Translations under genes and position numbers: made by a program
NCBI RefSeq assembly: GCF_933775445.1
Contig: NC_065872.1
Coordinates: forward strand, 11,532,001-11,596,000
DNA from: Argentina anserina
Taxonomy: Eukaryota > Streptophyta > Magnoliopsida > Rosales > Rosaceae
DNA: 64,000 nucleotides
Direction of reading: 5' to 3'
Notes under the pieces: model-generated
What the model saw: the letters and a program-made list of their open reading frames with translations, nothing else
What the model was told of the DNA's origin: nothing
Databases searched by the model: none
Shown: positions 12,501 to 23,842 of the stretch, one piece after another
Position numbering within the stretch: the first letter of the stretch is position 1
How the letters are laid out: each line of letters begins with the position of its first letter

Positions 12501-15500
12501 TCTAACACGAGACACAAGATGATGCAGATAACAGTTGCTCTTCCCACAAAATCTTTTAAGCAAACAACTGCCAAAACCAGTCAACACTTTCAGTTGTAAC
12601 TTTCGATCCTCCATCTTTATCACATCAAACACAGGAGGAGGATCAAGTGTAGACAAAGAATTAAAATCAATGGAAGTGACGCAGGACAAATACTGATTAG
12701 AACTTGAGAGAAGCTCACCAAAAACAACCCAACTAGGTTTCTGGCCGAATACCAGCAATGAACAAGAAGGGTGCAGCCGAGCGTGCTGCCCAGTTAACGC
12801 CACCTCATAACCAACTTGATCATACCCTAAGAACATTGCTACATTTTCTGCCAGGGAAGAGAGTATCACCTTTTTCAAGCACTTATCACAGTCGGTTGAA
12901 ACATTCCCATTCCAACGCCAGCTGCTAGGAATTATGATACTGAGTTCATGTTTAAGGCAAGACTCCAGTTCCCCCACAGTGTCTTGACATCTTCTCATAG
13001 TTTTGGCATTGATGCTGTTTTCCCAACACCACGAATTTTTCCGTTCTCGAGGCAATGCTTCCCATGTCTTGTACACTGATAGAAGCGTAAAGAGGTCACC
13101 ATCACGATGGCAAAATTTCACCTTGAAGCAGTCTGACCTAAGTTTCTCTTCATCATTACCAACTCTGCAAAATATGTTACTTGCATTTGCCATTACAGCC
13201 GCAAGAACAAGGCCCTCCTTGCGCAAGTTATAGTGACAGCAGCCGAGAATAAGCTTCCCAAGCCTAGGCTCAACGCCTAATTTAACCAAGCGGCGACCTT
13301 CTAAAGTTAGCTCGTAGACATCATTGTGTCGCTTAACAGCTCCTAACTGAACAAGATTCCTCATTGCCATGTCTATAGCTTCAGAACAAGGTGCATCAAT
13401 GAATTCAAATTCTTTTAAATTCTTGACACCCAAAGCCAGAATCCTCAGAACTGCTACACCAAGATGAACTCTACGGATCTCAGGCTCCTGACAAGGAGGC
13501 ATTGCCTGAAAATCATATTCTGAGTAAAGTCTATAACATATTCCAGGTTCCGTTCTTCCAGCACGCCCAGTTCTTTGCTTAGCTGAACTCTGGCTAATCC
13601 TGCCAACTCTGAGAACATTCATACCACTTCCAGGTTCAAACTTGCTTTCTTTGACCATGCCAGAATCAATCACATATCTTACACCAGGAATTGTCAGGGA
13701 TGTCTCTGCCAGATTTGTCGCGAATATAATTTTTCTTAATCCAGGGTAATTTTGAAAAACATTAGACTGTTCTTCAAAAGAAAGTTTACCATGCAATGGC
13801 AATGCAATTGCACCAGGTGTTATAAACTTCTCGCAGACCCATTCGACTTCCATCTGGGAAGTCAAAAAGGCAAGAATTGTTCCTTCTTTCTCATTTTTGT
13901 GGATCTCCCTTGCTACCCTCATCACATCAGAAACATAAGAAGCAACATTACTGGCAGTTCCTTCTGTAGAAGGAGGAGCATATCTTACATCAACTGGAAA
14001 GTTCCTTCCCACTACATGAAAGATTTCACACTTGAAAAAATAATGTGAAAGCACTTCTGCATCAGCTGTTGCAGACATTATAATAAGCCGTAACTGAGGC
14101 CTTCGACCAAGTAAATCTTTGATCAATGCTAACAGGAGATCAGTACTCAAGGTCCTTTCATGAGCCTCATCAACTATGATGCAAGAAATCCCAGAAAAAT
14201 TTGTATTGTTCATGTAGCACTGCAGTAAACAGTGGTCTGTCATATATGTTACCTTCTTGAACTGCTGTTCAGGCGATGGCTGATAACTGGTAACTGTGTC
14301 TTCTTCATAACACCCACTACTTTCTTCTTTGACCCTCTTTGTCAATGAATTGGCAGCAATCTTGCGAGGCTGAGTGCATACGATGGACCCACCAGCAGCT
14401 ATTCCAGAATCAACAAGAAACTGAACCAATTGTGTACTCTTCCCTGAACCAGTCTCTCCGATCAACACCATGACCTGTGGAAATTGTACTAAAAAGTCAG
14501 ATGTCCACTAAACAGAAGCAACTGAAATTGAAATGCACTTGTTAGGAGTGAATTACTATTACACCCAACTTACTTATTGGCCTAACCGTTTATACTTTAA
14601 AGAACTTCATTCTCACGACCATATGGCTGAGTTGCATCATGTGATGCCTATCTAATCAAAAGCTAATCAGATAACCAATTAGAGAAACAGCCAAATAAGT
14701 AGAAATTGAGCAGCGTGACCAAGGATACAAGAAGAACAACGGTAATCGTAAAAATTTAGGCTTAATTTGGTCTCTCTTATAGAAAATGACATCTATCCAA
14801 ACGTAACAATCAACTCAAGCACAACGAGCTAGAAAAGGAAGTTGTCCAAAGATGATGTAAGGCATGGATATAGGACCTGTAAATCTTATGCTTGAGGCTC
14901 GTTCAAGTATTTAACTTTGATATTTCATTAATTCACAAATACTCTGGCATTTCCATACTTCATCAAAATAGACAAACTGGAGTCCCAAATTTAATTTACT
15001 CCAAACTAATCATGTCTTTCAGTCAGTGCTTGAAAGATAAAAAAACCAGCAACAGCGCTAAGCCATATCTCTATTGTTTCAGGTTCCCTCACTCACATTT
15101 CTTTGCAGACTCATAAAATGTGTCAAATTGAGGTTTAACAAAGCTCAATTCACACGGCATTTAATCGCATAATAAAATCCAAAGTACTAAGCATTCCAAT
15201 AAACCAAAACAGTCGACGAAAGATATACCTGCTGATAATTAATCTGCTCAAGAATCTGCTGCCGGTGAGCATAAATAGGCAAGCCCTCTTCGAGGCGGCG
15301 GCATTCCCTCGTCATAAACCTCTGGATTTTACTCCAATCCCGAATTTCGTCGAATTTAAACAGCTTCATCCCTACTTCACCATACTCCTCCAGCTCCTTC
15401 CCTTCCACATGAGCAAGCAAACAGTTCATACCAGACCTGAACTCTCTGATTCTCCTCTCCACCAACCCAAGCTCAACTCTTGCCCTCTCCACCATCGCCG

Positions 15501-16071
15501 CCACGTCCTCCCAACGCCTCTGTGGCTTCTTCATCATCTTCTGAACTCGCTCGTACTCCCTCGCCAGCTTCTGCCGCCTCTCCTCACACTTGTTCACCTC
15601 GCCGCCGTCGATCAGCTCCCTGATTCTTCCGGCGAACAGCGCCTTCAGCCGCTCCTCGAGCTCCACGCTGTCCGACGGCACCGAGACCTTGGCGTCCAGC
15701 CGGGGGAGGAAATTGTGGACCCGGTCCAGCCGCGACTCCCAGAGCGAGACGATCGCTTCGAGCGCGTCGCACCACTGCGAGTAGAACAGCGACGCCGCAA
15801 TGCAGTTCGTCGGCGTCACCCGGAACCCCTCCGGCTTCGACCGGCACTGGTCGATCACCGCCTTGATGAACGACTCCGGGAAGTCGCGGCGGTCGGAGAG
15901 CAGGTCCACCGCGAAATTCGGCCGCTCCAGCGGCAGTCGCTGCCGCTGAGGCGCGGCGGCGCGTGGATAAGGCTTATAAAACTGCCGCGGCTGGTGGTGA
16001 GTAGGAGGAGGATACCGCGGCGGGATTCCGGCGGGCTGCCGGGAAGAGGTGACCGGGTGTGAACCCCTCAT
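9564..16071 (-). CDS. DEAH-box RNA helicase with C-terminal RING-IBR-RING E3 module (DEAH11/DEAH12 type)
   Basis: There are three coding exons: 16071-15229, 14474-11357 and 10783-9564. All borders are GT-AG and keep frame, giving 1726 residues, close to the roughly 1780 of the Arabidopsis DEAH11/12 proteins. Residues 1-281 are a plant-specific N-terminus. The helicase core has Walker A GETGSGKST at about 287-295, the DEAH box at 383-386 followed by ERT, an SAT motif (IMSATAD), TNLAETSLTIPGV, and motif VI QRTGRAGR. A degenerate helicase-associated and RNA-binding-like middle region follows. The C-terminus holds RING1 from about C1516, IBR from about C1605 and RING2 from about C1676. RING2 includes the DGCNH motif, whose Cys (about 1689) is the expected thioester-forming residue. 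The product should remodel RNA and may transfer ubiquitin; this is family inference, and no substrate is evident. Exon 1 is strikingly GC-rich. Intron 1 (754 bp) and intron 2 (573 bp) hold nothing recognisable. Confidence 0.93.
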
Positions 16072-16639
16072 GGCATTCGAAACGGAATCAAACCAAAAAA
16101 CCCTAGAAAATTGAGAGTGGGGAAAAGTGAGAAGAAAACTCTGAAATTTGAGACTGGAGAATTTTGAACGGAGAGAAAAAGGCTGAAGCTTCTTTTGTCG
16201 GGGTGGTCCAATGACGTGGCGGGCAATGAGGGTGGGGGGGTTTAGTCACACCAAAAGACTCTGGGGTTAAGTTTTAGAAAAACCCTGTGTGACTTGGGAA
16301 TGAAGTTTGTGTTCTTGGCTTTTCTTCTTCAACGAGGATCCAAAGCCAACTACCCCTCTGTCACAGTTTAGACATGGACCTCCTCGCTTGTCTCGTATGC
16401 CAACTGTGGAGATATGGAGGTGGATGAGAGTGGTTGTGGGACTGGACATTGTGGCGGGGACGGCGCCGTGCGGTGGTTGTGAAGCATTCGAGTTGCGAAG
16501 ACAATGCATACGAGAGAATGAGAGTTGGCAATGTATTGTTTAACTTCGATAAATGAATAAAATGACTTGTATGGATACATCTAATAGTTTATGGTAAGAT
16601 ACATCTCATCATGCATACATCATTGATTTTACTAATTGT
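16072..16639. other. 5' flank of the helicase gene
   Basis: This contains the presumed 5' UTR and promoter of the minus-strand helicase gene. A G-rich tract (ggtggggggg) lies near 16232. Short open frames on both strands do not resemble proteins. Confidence 0.4.
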
Positions 16640-17070
16640 TAACACTAACCCCTGAATGGAGTGGATCTCTGGCTTAATCTCATTTTAGTCCGACTGTCGG
16701 AACGGTGACCAGAAACCGAAGCCCAGCTGGCAGTCAATCCGGTCCGGTAGCCTCACTGCTTGCTCGGGTATCACCATTAACACCACTCACCGTGACTCGC
16801 CTTCAAGGATAGACGCAATGTACTGATGCGCATTCCCACATCGAGGGAAAAGTCGGGCACATTCCGCAATACACCTATAAATAGGTTGCCTAAATCACCT
16901 AAAAGTGGTAATGTTTTCCTAAGTTCTTAACTCTCAAACTTACTCTATACCAGACACTAATTTAAGCTTCAGAGGGTCAAAGGTCGGCGCACCGCTGACC
17001 CTTTGACTTTGACTTGTGTTGTGTGCAAGTCCCACTAAACTGACACACTGTAATACAAGGCCACCCCGGA
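16640..17070 (+). mobile_element. Possible solo LTR or LTR fragment (Gypsy-like)
   Basis: The segment has the texture of a plant Gypsy LTR: a GC-richer first half, a TATA box in cctataaataggttgcc near 16875, and a downstream stretch reading cagagggtcaaaggtcgg ending in a TTTGACTTTGACTTGT run. I could not find its paired LTR, internal region or target duplication, so it is at most a remnant. Confidence 0.35.
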
Positions 17071-17442
17071 TTTAGCTCATGTAACACTAATATTTAAAAC
17101 TGTAGTGTGGATGTATTGTATTGGCAATTTACATTCCTTCTTGTAGCGTGTGAATTAAGTTTTTATCTTATTTATAATGTAGAATCTCAGAAATTTTAAG
17201 ACGGGACCGATGTATGTAGTTTATGATCATAAACCATTTCAATCACAAAGTGCCTACTACTAGTCTACTTGCACAATTAATGCATAAAATGTTTGTAACA
17301 TAAGCAAGACGTCCGGCTCACACTTATGTTAGTTATGGTCGGTCACAAGCAATGACGTTCATGAGCCAAGAGGGCCCAACCCCTACCCAAATATATCGCC
17401 TAATTCCTCAAGCTACAAAACCAGCCACAAGATAATAAAGCG
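17071..17442. other. Intergenic, nothing recognised
   Basis: AT-rich sequence without an open frame or RNA-like structure that I can support. Confidence 0.4.
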
Positions 17443-17691
17443 ATGCCTCTTGGGAATCTGATTCTATCTACCAATGCGCCTTCTTCAGCAAGGCATTCCT
17501 CCATTCCAATAATCAATTTCACTGCTTGTAGGCAATCAGCTTCAGCAACCAAAGACCACTATTTCTGCATAGCAGTCCCACCCCGACCCCAACATGATTA
17601 CCATTGTGAGCTACAGAAGCATCACTATCAAGCTTCACATAGCTTCATATGTTCTACTGGAAATGGCTCCAAATGATTAGAAATTACACTA
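17443..17691 (-). pseudogene. RNase H-like (RVT_3) remnant of an older LINE
   Basis: The minus strand reads VKLDSDASVAHNG, then HVGVGVGLLCRNSGLW. After a frame change it reads AEADCLQAVKLIIGMEE. This is the pattern of the RNase H-like domain found at the end of many plant LINE ORF2 proteins (Asp-containing first strand, GVGV..RNS, AEA helix). It ends just before the target duplication of the Copia element. Its N-terminal neighbour domain lies on the far side of that element at 23158-23360. Confidence 0.55.
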
Positions 17692-17696
17692 CCAAC

Positions 17697-17868
17697 TGTT
17701 AGAATGAGTTGGAACAGCTAGATAAAGCATAACCATGTTACTCATGGTGTGTCAACAACTAGAGTTAATCATTAGGATTAGTGCTAATATTCTCCAACTC
17801 TCCTATAAATAGATAGCAAACATTTGTAACAATTATAAAACAATCAATTCAAATCCTCATATTCAAGT
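17697..17868 (+). repeat. 5' LTR of the Copia element
   Basis: 172 bp, starting TGTTAGAATG and ending TATTCAAGT. It contains a TATA box (cctataaatag). It matches the 3' LTR except at two sites (cattagg versus cagtagg, and aacattt versus aactttt). The 5-bp CCAAC target duplication precedes it. Confidence 0.93.
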
Positions 17869-17881
17869 TGGTATCAGAGCC
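17869..17881 (+). other. Primer-binding site (initiator tRNA-Met type)
   Basis: TGGTATCAGAGCC directly follows the LTR. It matches the standard plant Copia minus-strand primer site, complementary to the 3' end of initiator tRNA-Met. Confidence 0.9.
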
Positions 17882-18597
17882 ACTTACTTGGTTGGTTGCA
17901 AATTTGCTCCAATTTTTTTTTCCGTCTGGCGTAGGTGTTCTTGCCAGACGTCCAGATAAGCAGTGACACTGCCTCTGCTCTCCGTCGTCGCCTCCTCTGA
18001 TGCCACTGCCCTCGGTCTGACCTCCGACGCCGTGCCTCCCCTCAGTCCGTGCCTCCCCTCGGTCCGACCTCAGCGTGCCCGTGCCTCCCCTCGGTCCGAC
18101 CTCAGCTCCTCTCCATCCCCTCGGTCCGACCTCAGCTCCTCTCCATCCGGATTGCCGACGCAGCAGCAGGACAACTCGAGACCCGGTTACCCACGGGTGA
18201 TCCGCAGCAGCAGCAACAGCGCCGACCCCGTCGTCGCTTCCTCGCCGCAGCAGCAGCAGCGCGACCCGGGCCCGAGCCCCGCCTCCGCACCAGCAGCGCC
18301 GACCCGAGCCCCGCCTCCGGAAGTCGATTGTGTTGATTTTGGAAGTGAAGAGGTTTTTTTATTAACCCCGAGACCCGACCCAAGATCCGACCCGCAATTC
18401 GACCCGCAATTCGACCCGAGACCCGACCCGAGATCCGACCTGCGACCCGCGACCCGAGAACCGGCCCGCCCCCTTTTCTGCTGCCTTTTTTTTCAGTGTT
18501 TTTTCACCGACAGTGCTTGTTCACCGAGGCAGGTTCCTATCAGTTTTTTTTTGTTTCCGCTGCATTATTACTGATTTGTGATTTGATTTGATTTACA
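17882..18597 (+). repeat. GC-rich leader of the Copia element, with short tandem repeats
   Basis: About 715 bases lie between the primer site and the gag start. A 30-bp unit starting TCGGTCCGACCTCAGCTCC is repeated at 18091 and 18121, and an array of GACCC-based repeats spans about 18370-18445. An open frame of 203 codons crosses it (17963-18574), but its composition is low-complexity Ser/Pro/Arg/Asp and I do not regard it as a gene. Confidence 0.6.
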
Positions 18598-21500
18598 ATG
18601 GGTTATGGCGACGAAGACGAGAGTTCTCAGGTCAATGATATTCAGAAATTTGAAGTCTCTGTCAAGAATTCTGACAGTGGTTCCTTTGGAGGAGCCAAAC
18701 TCAATGGGGCAAATTTCCGTAAATGGAAGAAAATTATGACAGCCCATCTCCGAGGAATGCACAAGATATGACATGTAACCGGCGTCACTAAGGCTCCCAA
18801 TGCAGATGCGGTTGTTGCCTACACTAAATGGGACGATGATGATGGCCTTGTAATGTCTGTCTTGTTCAAAGCCATGAATGAAGAGATACTTGACCTGGTA
18901 GCAGAATGTGATACCGCACATGCCATATGGACGACATTGGAAGTCCTATTCACTAATGACTCTGATTTTATACAGGTTCATGAGTTAATGTGCACAGCCT
19001 TTGCAATGCGCCAGGATGGGCAACCGGTGGCGCAGTATTTCACCAAACTGAAGAATATTTGGGCTGAGGTTGATGTGAAACGTCCTTGCATGATCAAGAA
19101 TCAGGAGGATATTGTTTGGTACCAAAAAGAGAAGGAGCTTGAGCGAGTTCACCATTTCTTGAAAGGTCTTGATGCAAAGCATAACAATGCGAAAGGCGAG
19201 CTACTCAGAAAGACCGAACCTCCTAGCCTGATCACAGCTTTCACATTTATCCGTAAGGATGAGTCTCAGCAAGAAAGTCTTCATAAAACACAAGTTGAAG
19301 TTTCTAGTCTCACTGTTCAGGCTACATCTCCAGCACCATCCCTTCAGCCAGCCACTTTAGCTCCACTCCATAAGCGCGGACTACCACCAGGCTTCGGGAA
19401 TCAGCCCCGCCCTCCTTGCTCTTATTGTCATGATACAAACCATGCTCGTGCAACCTGTTGGAAATTGTATCCACACCTTAGACCCCAGAGGCCTAATTAT
19501 CGTCATAAGGCGAAAGCAGCTATTCAATTAGCCCCGGAACCAGATATCTATGGTGTGGTTGGACAGGATCATCATACAGTAGGAGGAGCAACACCCACAG
19601 CATCAATAGCTGGTCGTGGTAAGATTGGTATGGCTTTACATATTTCTCACTTTGTTGGTTTTGATACATGGATTATTGATTCTGGTGCGTCCGATCATAT
19701 GACTTATGACAAATCTTATTTTACTATCTTGTCTCCTCCACCAGTACCATATGTTACTAATGCTAATGGTGATGCATTCCCCGTATTGGGGAAAGGGTCA
19801 GTTCGTATTACTCCCACAATAGAACTTCACAATGTACTATATGTACCTGCTTTATCTCATCATTTGATATCTGTCCCACAAGTAAATACTGAAGCTAAGT
19901 GCTCTGTAACATTTTTTCCCATGTATGTGATATTTCAGGATCTTCTCACCGGGGAGTTAATTGGTCGGGGGTATCTAAGGGGCAGGCTGTTTCATCTGGA
20001 TCAGACGTATGCGGGGAAGAAACCAGGGGCCCCATCCCGGATCACTTTGCTCTCCACTTCTGATAAGCTAAGTGAAGTTTGGTTATGGCATCGTCGCTTG
20101 GGGCATCCATCTTTTAGTGTTATGAAAACATCCATGCCTACTTTGTTTCTTGGTGTGGATGAGTCAGTTTTTCGTTGTGAAACATGTGTTTTAGGCAAGA
20201 GTCATCGTTCTACTTATTCCCCTAGTACTTCTCATAAACCTACTCTTCCTTTTGAATTAATTCATTCTGATGTTTGGGGGCCCTCCAAAGAGACTACTGT
20301 GTCAGGAATGCGATATTATGTGTCATTTATTGATGATTGCACACATCTTTCGTGGATTATTCTTATGAAAAACAAAAATGAGGTTTTTTCGGCTTTTCAA
20401 GCCTTCTATACCACGGTCCAAACACAATAGAATGCCACAATTAAAATTCTTCGTTCTGATAATGGGGGGAATATGTGAATCGTGTCTTTCAGGAATTCTT
20501 TAACGCACATGGAATTGTTCATCAAACAACGTGTCCTTACACACCTGAGCAGAATGGCGTTTCCGAAAGGAAAAAACGTCATTTACTTGATATGGCCCGG
20601 TGTATTCTCTTTAGTGCCCATATGCCTAAATACCTTTGGGGTGATGCTGTCCTAACTTCTGCTCATCTCATTAATCGTCTTCCATCCCGTGTCCTTGGAG
20701 GCAAAGTTCCATATGAGGTGCTTGCCTCTCATGTTTCCTTACCCTCTTTTTCTAATCTTCCCGCCCGTGTTTTCGGTTGTGTTATTTTTGTCCATCTTCC
20801 AAAACATCAGAGGTCTAAGTTGGATGCCCGAGCAGTTAAATGTGTGTTTGTTGGATACAGTGGACATCAGAAAGGGTACAGGTGCTATCATCCACCTACC
20901 AGACAGTATTATGTCACTATGGATGTTACTTTCTTTGAGGACATGAGCTATTTCACGTCTCCTGATACTGCTCTTCAGGGGGAGAATTCATATTTTGAAG
21001 AGTTGTATCATGAGAAGGGGGAGACAAGTCAGTCAGGAGATATGGTGCCAGGTTCGATTGAGATTAATGATATATCAGCTACACATGCACCACCAGATGA
21101 TTCTGGTATAGTCACTCCAGAGATTCAGGTACCAGAAGCTGACAGCATAACTACCCCTCCGACCTCGCCTACTGTTGTTTATACCCCTGACCAACGTTTC
21201 CCTGGTACAGAAGATCACTCATTTGAGGTTAGTCATTCTATTGGGGCAAATAGTAGTGAAGCTAATAGTAGACAATATGTCCTACCACATAGGTCTACTC
21301 GGGGTCAGCCAACAAAAAAATATGAACCTACCCTTCAAGCTAAAGCTAAGTATCATGTGGCAAACTTTATGTCTACCAAAAGATTGTCTAAGTCATATGA
21401 ATCATTTGTGAATCAAATTTCTGCTGTATCAATACCTAACAAAGTGCAGGATGCATTGGGAGATCCAAAATGGAGGAAAGCGATGGAAGAAGAGATTGAA

Positions 21501-22973
21501 GCATTACAGAAGAACAATACTTGGGAGCTTGTATCTTCACCATATGGCAAGAAGGCAGTGGGATGTCGTTGGGTGTTTACAGTGAAGCATAATCCAGATG
21601 GGTCGGTGAGCCGGTATAAAGCATGCCTAGTAGCAAAAGGGTTCACCCAGACATATGGCATAGACTATGATGAGACATTTGCACCTGTTGCAAAGATGAA
21701 CACTATTCGGGTATTGCTCTCTTTTGCTGCTACCTTAAACTGGTCACTTAGACAGTTTGATGTTAAAAATGCATTCCTTCATGAAGAACTTACAGAGGAA
21801 GTGTATATGGATATTCCTCCTGGATATGTGGTAGCTTCTCCAGATAACTTTGTATGCAGATTGAGAAAGTCTTTGTATGGTCTTAAACAGTCTCCTCGTG
21901 CGTGGTTTGGAAGATTTTCACAATTCATGAGGAAAATTGGCTACAGACAGAGTAATTCAGACCATACATTATTTCTCAAACACCAACAAGGGAATGTAAC
22001 AGCCCTAATTATATATGTTGACAATATGGTAGTTACTGGTAATGATACTATTGAGATGGATAGATTACAGAAACAGCTAGCCACAGAGTTTCAGATGAAG
22101 GACCTAGGTACACTCAAGTACTTCTTGGGGATTGAGGTAGCCCGGGGAAGTGATGGAATCTATCTGTGTTAGAGGAAGTACATTCTTGATCTGCTAACAG
22201 AAACAGGTATGTTAGATTGCACTCCAATTAATACTCCTATTGAGCAGAACCATCGGTTAGCAGAGTACCCAGATCAAGTACCCACTGACAAAACTCGTTA
22301 TCAGAGGCTAGTTGAACGCCTGATTTATTTGTCACATACCAGGCCAGATGTCGCGTCTGCAGTAAGTGTAGTGAGTCAGTTCATGTACAATCCGAGCGTG
22401 GATCACATGGATGCTGTTGTGAGGATTTTGAGGTACTTAAAGTCAGCTCCAGGGAGAGGAGTAATGTTTTCTAATCACAACAATATCCTTGAGATTTGTG
22501 GCTTCACAGATGCAGACTGGGCTGGAAATATTACGGATCGAAGGTCGACATCAGGGTACTTTACATTTGTTGGAGGTAATCTTGTTACGTGGAGGAGTAA
22601 GAAACAAAATGTGGTAGCTCGATCTAGTGCTGAAGCAGAATACAGAGGAATGGCTCAAGGAGTGTGCGAGTTATTGTGGCTTAGGAATTTGCTACAAGAT
22701 TTGGGTGTTAAGCCTAAGTGCGTTATACAGTTGTACTGTGACAACAAGACAGCTATTGATATTTCACATAATCATGTGCAGCATGATCGTACAAAACATG
22801 TAGAGGTTGATCATCACTTTATAAAGGAGAAGTTAGACGCCAAGATCATTTGTTTTCCGTTTGTTCCTACAGAAGAGCAACTTGCGGATATACTCACAAA
22901 AGGAGTGTCTAAAAATGTCTTTTATGACTCACTTAGCAAGTTTGGCATGGTTGATATGTATGCGTCAACTTGA
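18598..22973 (+). pseudogene. Copia gag-pol polyprotein, interrupted
   Basis: The frame starts with MGYGDEDES at 18598. The gag region carries LNGANFRKW and later a CCHC knuckle (CSYCHDTNHARATC). It is followed by protease IIDSGASDHM, the GAG pre-integrase motif WHRRLGHPS, integrase (CETCVLGKSHRS, HSDVWGPS, NGVSERK), RT (KARWVF-type start at CRWVFTVKHNPDG, FDVKNAFLHEEL) and RNase H (DADWAGNITDRRSTSGY, SSAEAEYRGMA, CDNKTAI). Defects: TGA at 18769-18771, TAG at 20428-20430, a one-base loss in the G-run at 20464-20469 just before the integrase Glu, TAG at 22170-22172, and the RT active site YVDN instead of YVDD. All changes are consistent with a formerly intact frame. Confidence 0.93.
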
Positions 22974-22980
22974 GGGGGAG
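22972..22980 (+). other. Polypurine tract of the Copia element
   Basis: GAGGGGGAG sits directly before the 3' LTR and just after the gag-pol stop region. This is the expected position for the plus-strand primer. Confidence 0.85.
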
Positions 22981-23152
22981 TGTTAGAATGAGTTGGAACA
23001 GCTAGATAAAGCATAACCATGTTACTCATGGTGTGTCAACAACTAGAGTTAATCAGTAGGATTAGTGCTAATATTCTCCAACTCTCCTATAAATAGATAG
23101 CAAACTTTTGTAACAATTATAAAACAATCAATTCAAATCCTCATATTCAAGT
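22981..23152 (+). repeat. 3' LTR of the Copia element
   Basis: 172 bp and identical in length to the 5' LTR, with two substitutions. It is followed by the CCAAC target duplication at 23153-23157. Confidence 0.93.
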
Positions 23153-23157
23153 CCAAC

Positions 23158-23360
23158 ATCCTCATCCCCACCATGATCTAAATTAAACCTGTACATTTTT
23201 TATACCATTCCAAAGGAAATGAGACATCTTTGGAGGTGCTTTGAGCTTCCGAGATGTCTCCAGTAATCATACACAGCAGGCTCCCCATTCTGATTACCAG
23301 CATAACTCTGCCATCTTCAAAAGCCAGTAACCACTTTTAACCGAGTATTCTCCACTCTTG
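23158..23360 (-). pseudogene. Zinc-binding (zf-RVT) remnant of the LINE split by the Copia insertion
   Basis: The minus strand reads GEYSVKSGYWLLKMAELCW, two stops, then RKLKAPPKMSHFLWNGIKNV. This is the hallmark of the zf-RVT domain between reverse transcriptase and RNase H in plant LINEs. On the minus strand it lies upstream of the RNase H remnant at 17443-17691, so the two pieces were contiguous before the Copia element inserted. Confidence 0.65.
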
Positions 23361-23842
23361 TTTTGATTCAAATTAATTAATTTGTCCAACCCACCATGTC
23401 GAACTGATAGCATAGTTCAAGATTTCACTACTGTATACTGATGCAAGAGGCACACATCAAAAGTAACCAAAAATACTTAATGAGAATTATGAAACTGAAA
23501 CATATATCTTTCTAATTTTTCCCAAAGGATTTGATTCACATCTTATGAATCTCATCCGTCATACTGTGGATACAAAACTTGACCATAAAGAAATAAAATG
23601 AAAAAATACAAAATCATCATAGTTGTTCGGCAAAATCCAATCAACCAATGATAAATTAGCCCATCCAGTCTGCCTCATATCCAGTGGCAAACAACAGCTT
23701 CATGTAATGACTATCAATCTACAGGACGTTGAGCACATTTTAAATGTCATATAAAAAGTATATGTTATGCCATATATTAGAATAATTCTGGCAGTCAGTT
23801 ACCGCCTGAATCTACAGACTCCAGCGTGTAAAATGAGCATGT
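23361..23842. other. 3' flank of RIBA1
   Basis: No coding potential is seen. The RIBA1 3' UTR should occupy the part next to 23842. Confidence 0.4.

Larger units (their letters stand above)
17697..23152 (+). mobile_element. Ty1/Copia LTR retrotransposon, 5456 bp, complete structure but inactive
   Basis: Two 172-bp LTRs (17697-17868 and 22981-23152) differ at 2 positions. They are bracketed by the 5-bp duplication CCAAC (17692-17696 and 23153-23157). A primer-binding site TGGTATCAGAGCC starts immediately after the 5' LTR, and a purine tract GAGGGGGAG abuts the 3' LTR. Between them is a GC-rich leader and a gag-pol frame in Copia order (gag, protease, integrase, RT, RNase H). Stops, a frameshift and a mutated RT active site make it defective. 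The small LTR divergence suggests a recent insertion. Confidence 0.95.

Noticed and set aside
15265..16062. 265-codon open frame antisense to helicase exon 1
   Set aside because: It lies opposite a well-supported GC-rich exon, where long antisense frames arise by composition. The product is Arg/Leu/Pro-rich with no domain.
17963..18574. 203-codon open frame in the Copia leader
   Set aside because: Low-complexity Ser/Pro/Arg/Asp from a GC-rich repeat. It is not in the gag frame and shows no similarity to known element proteins.
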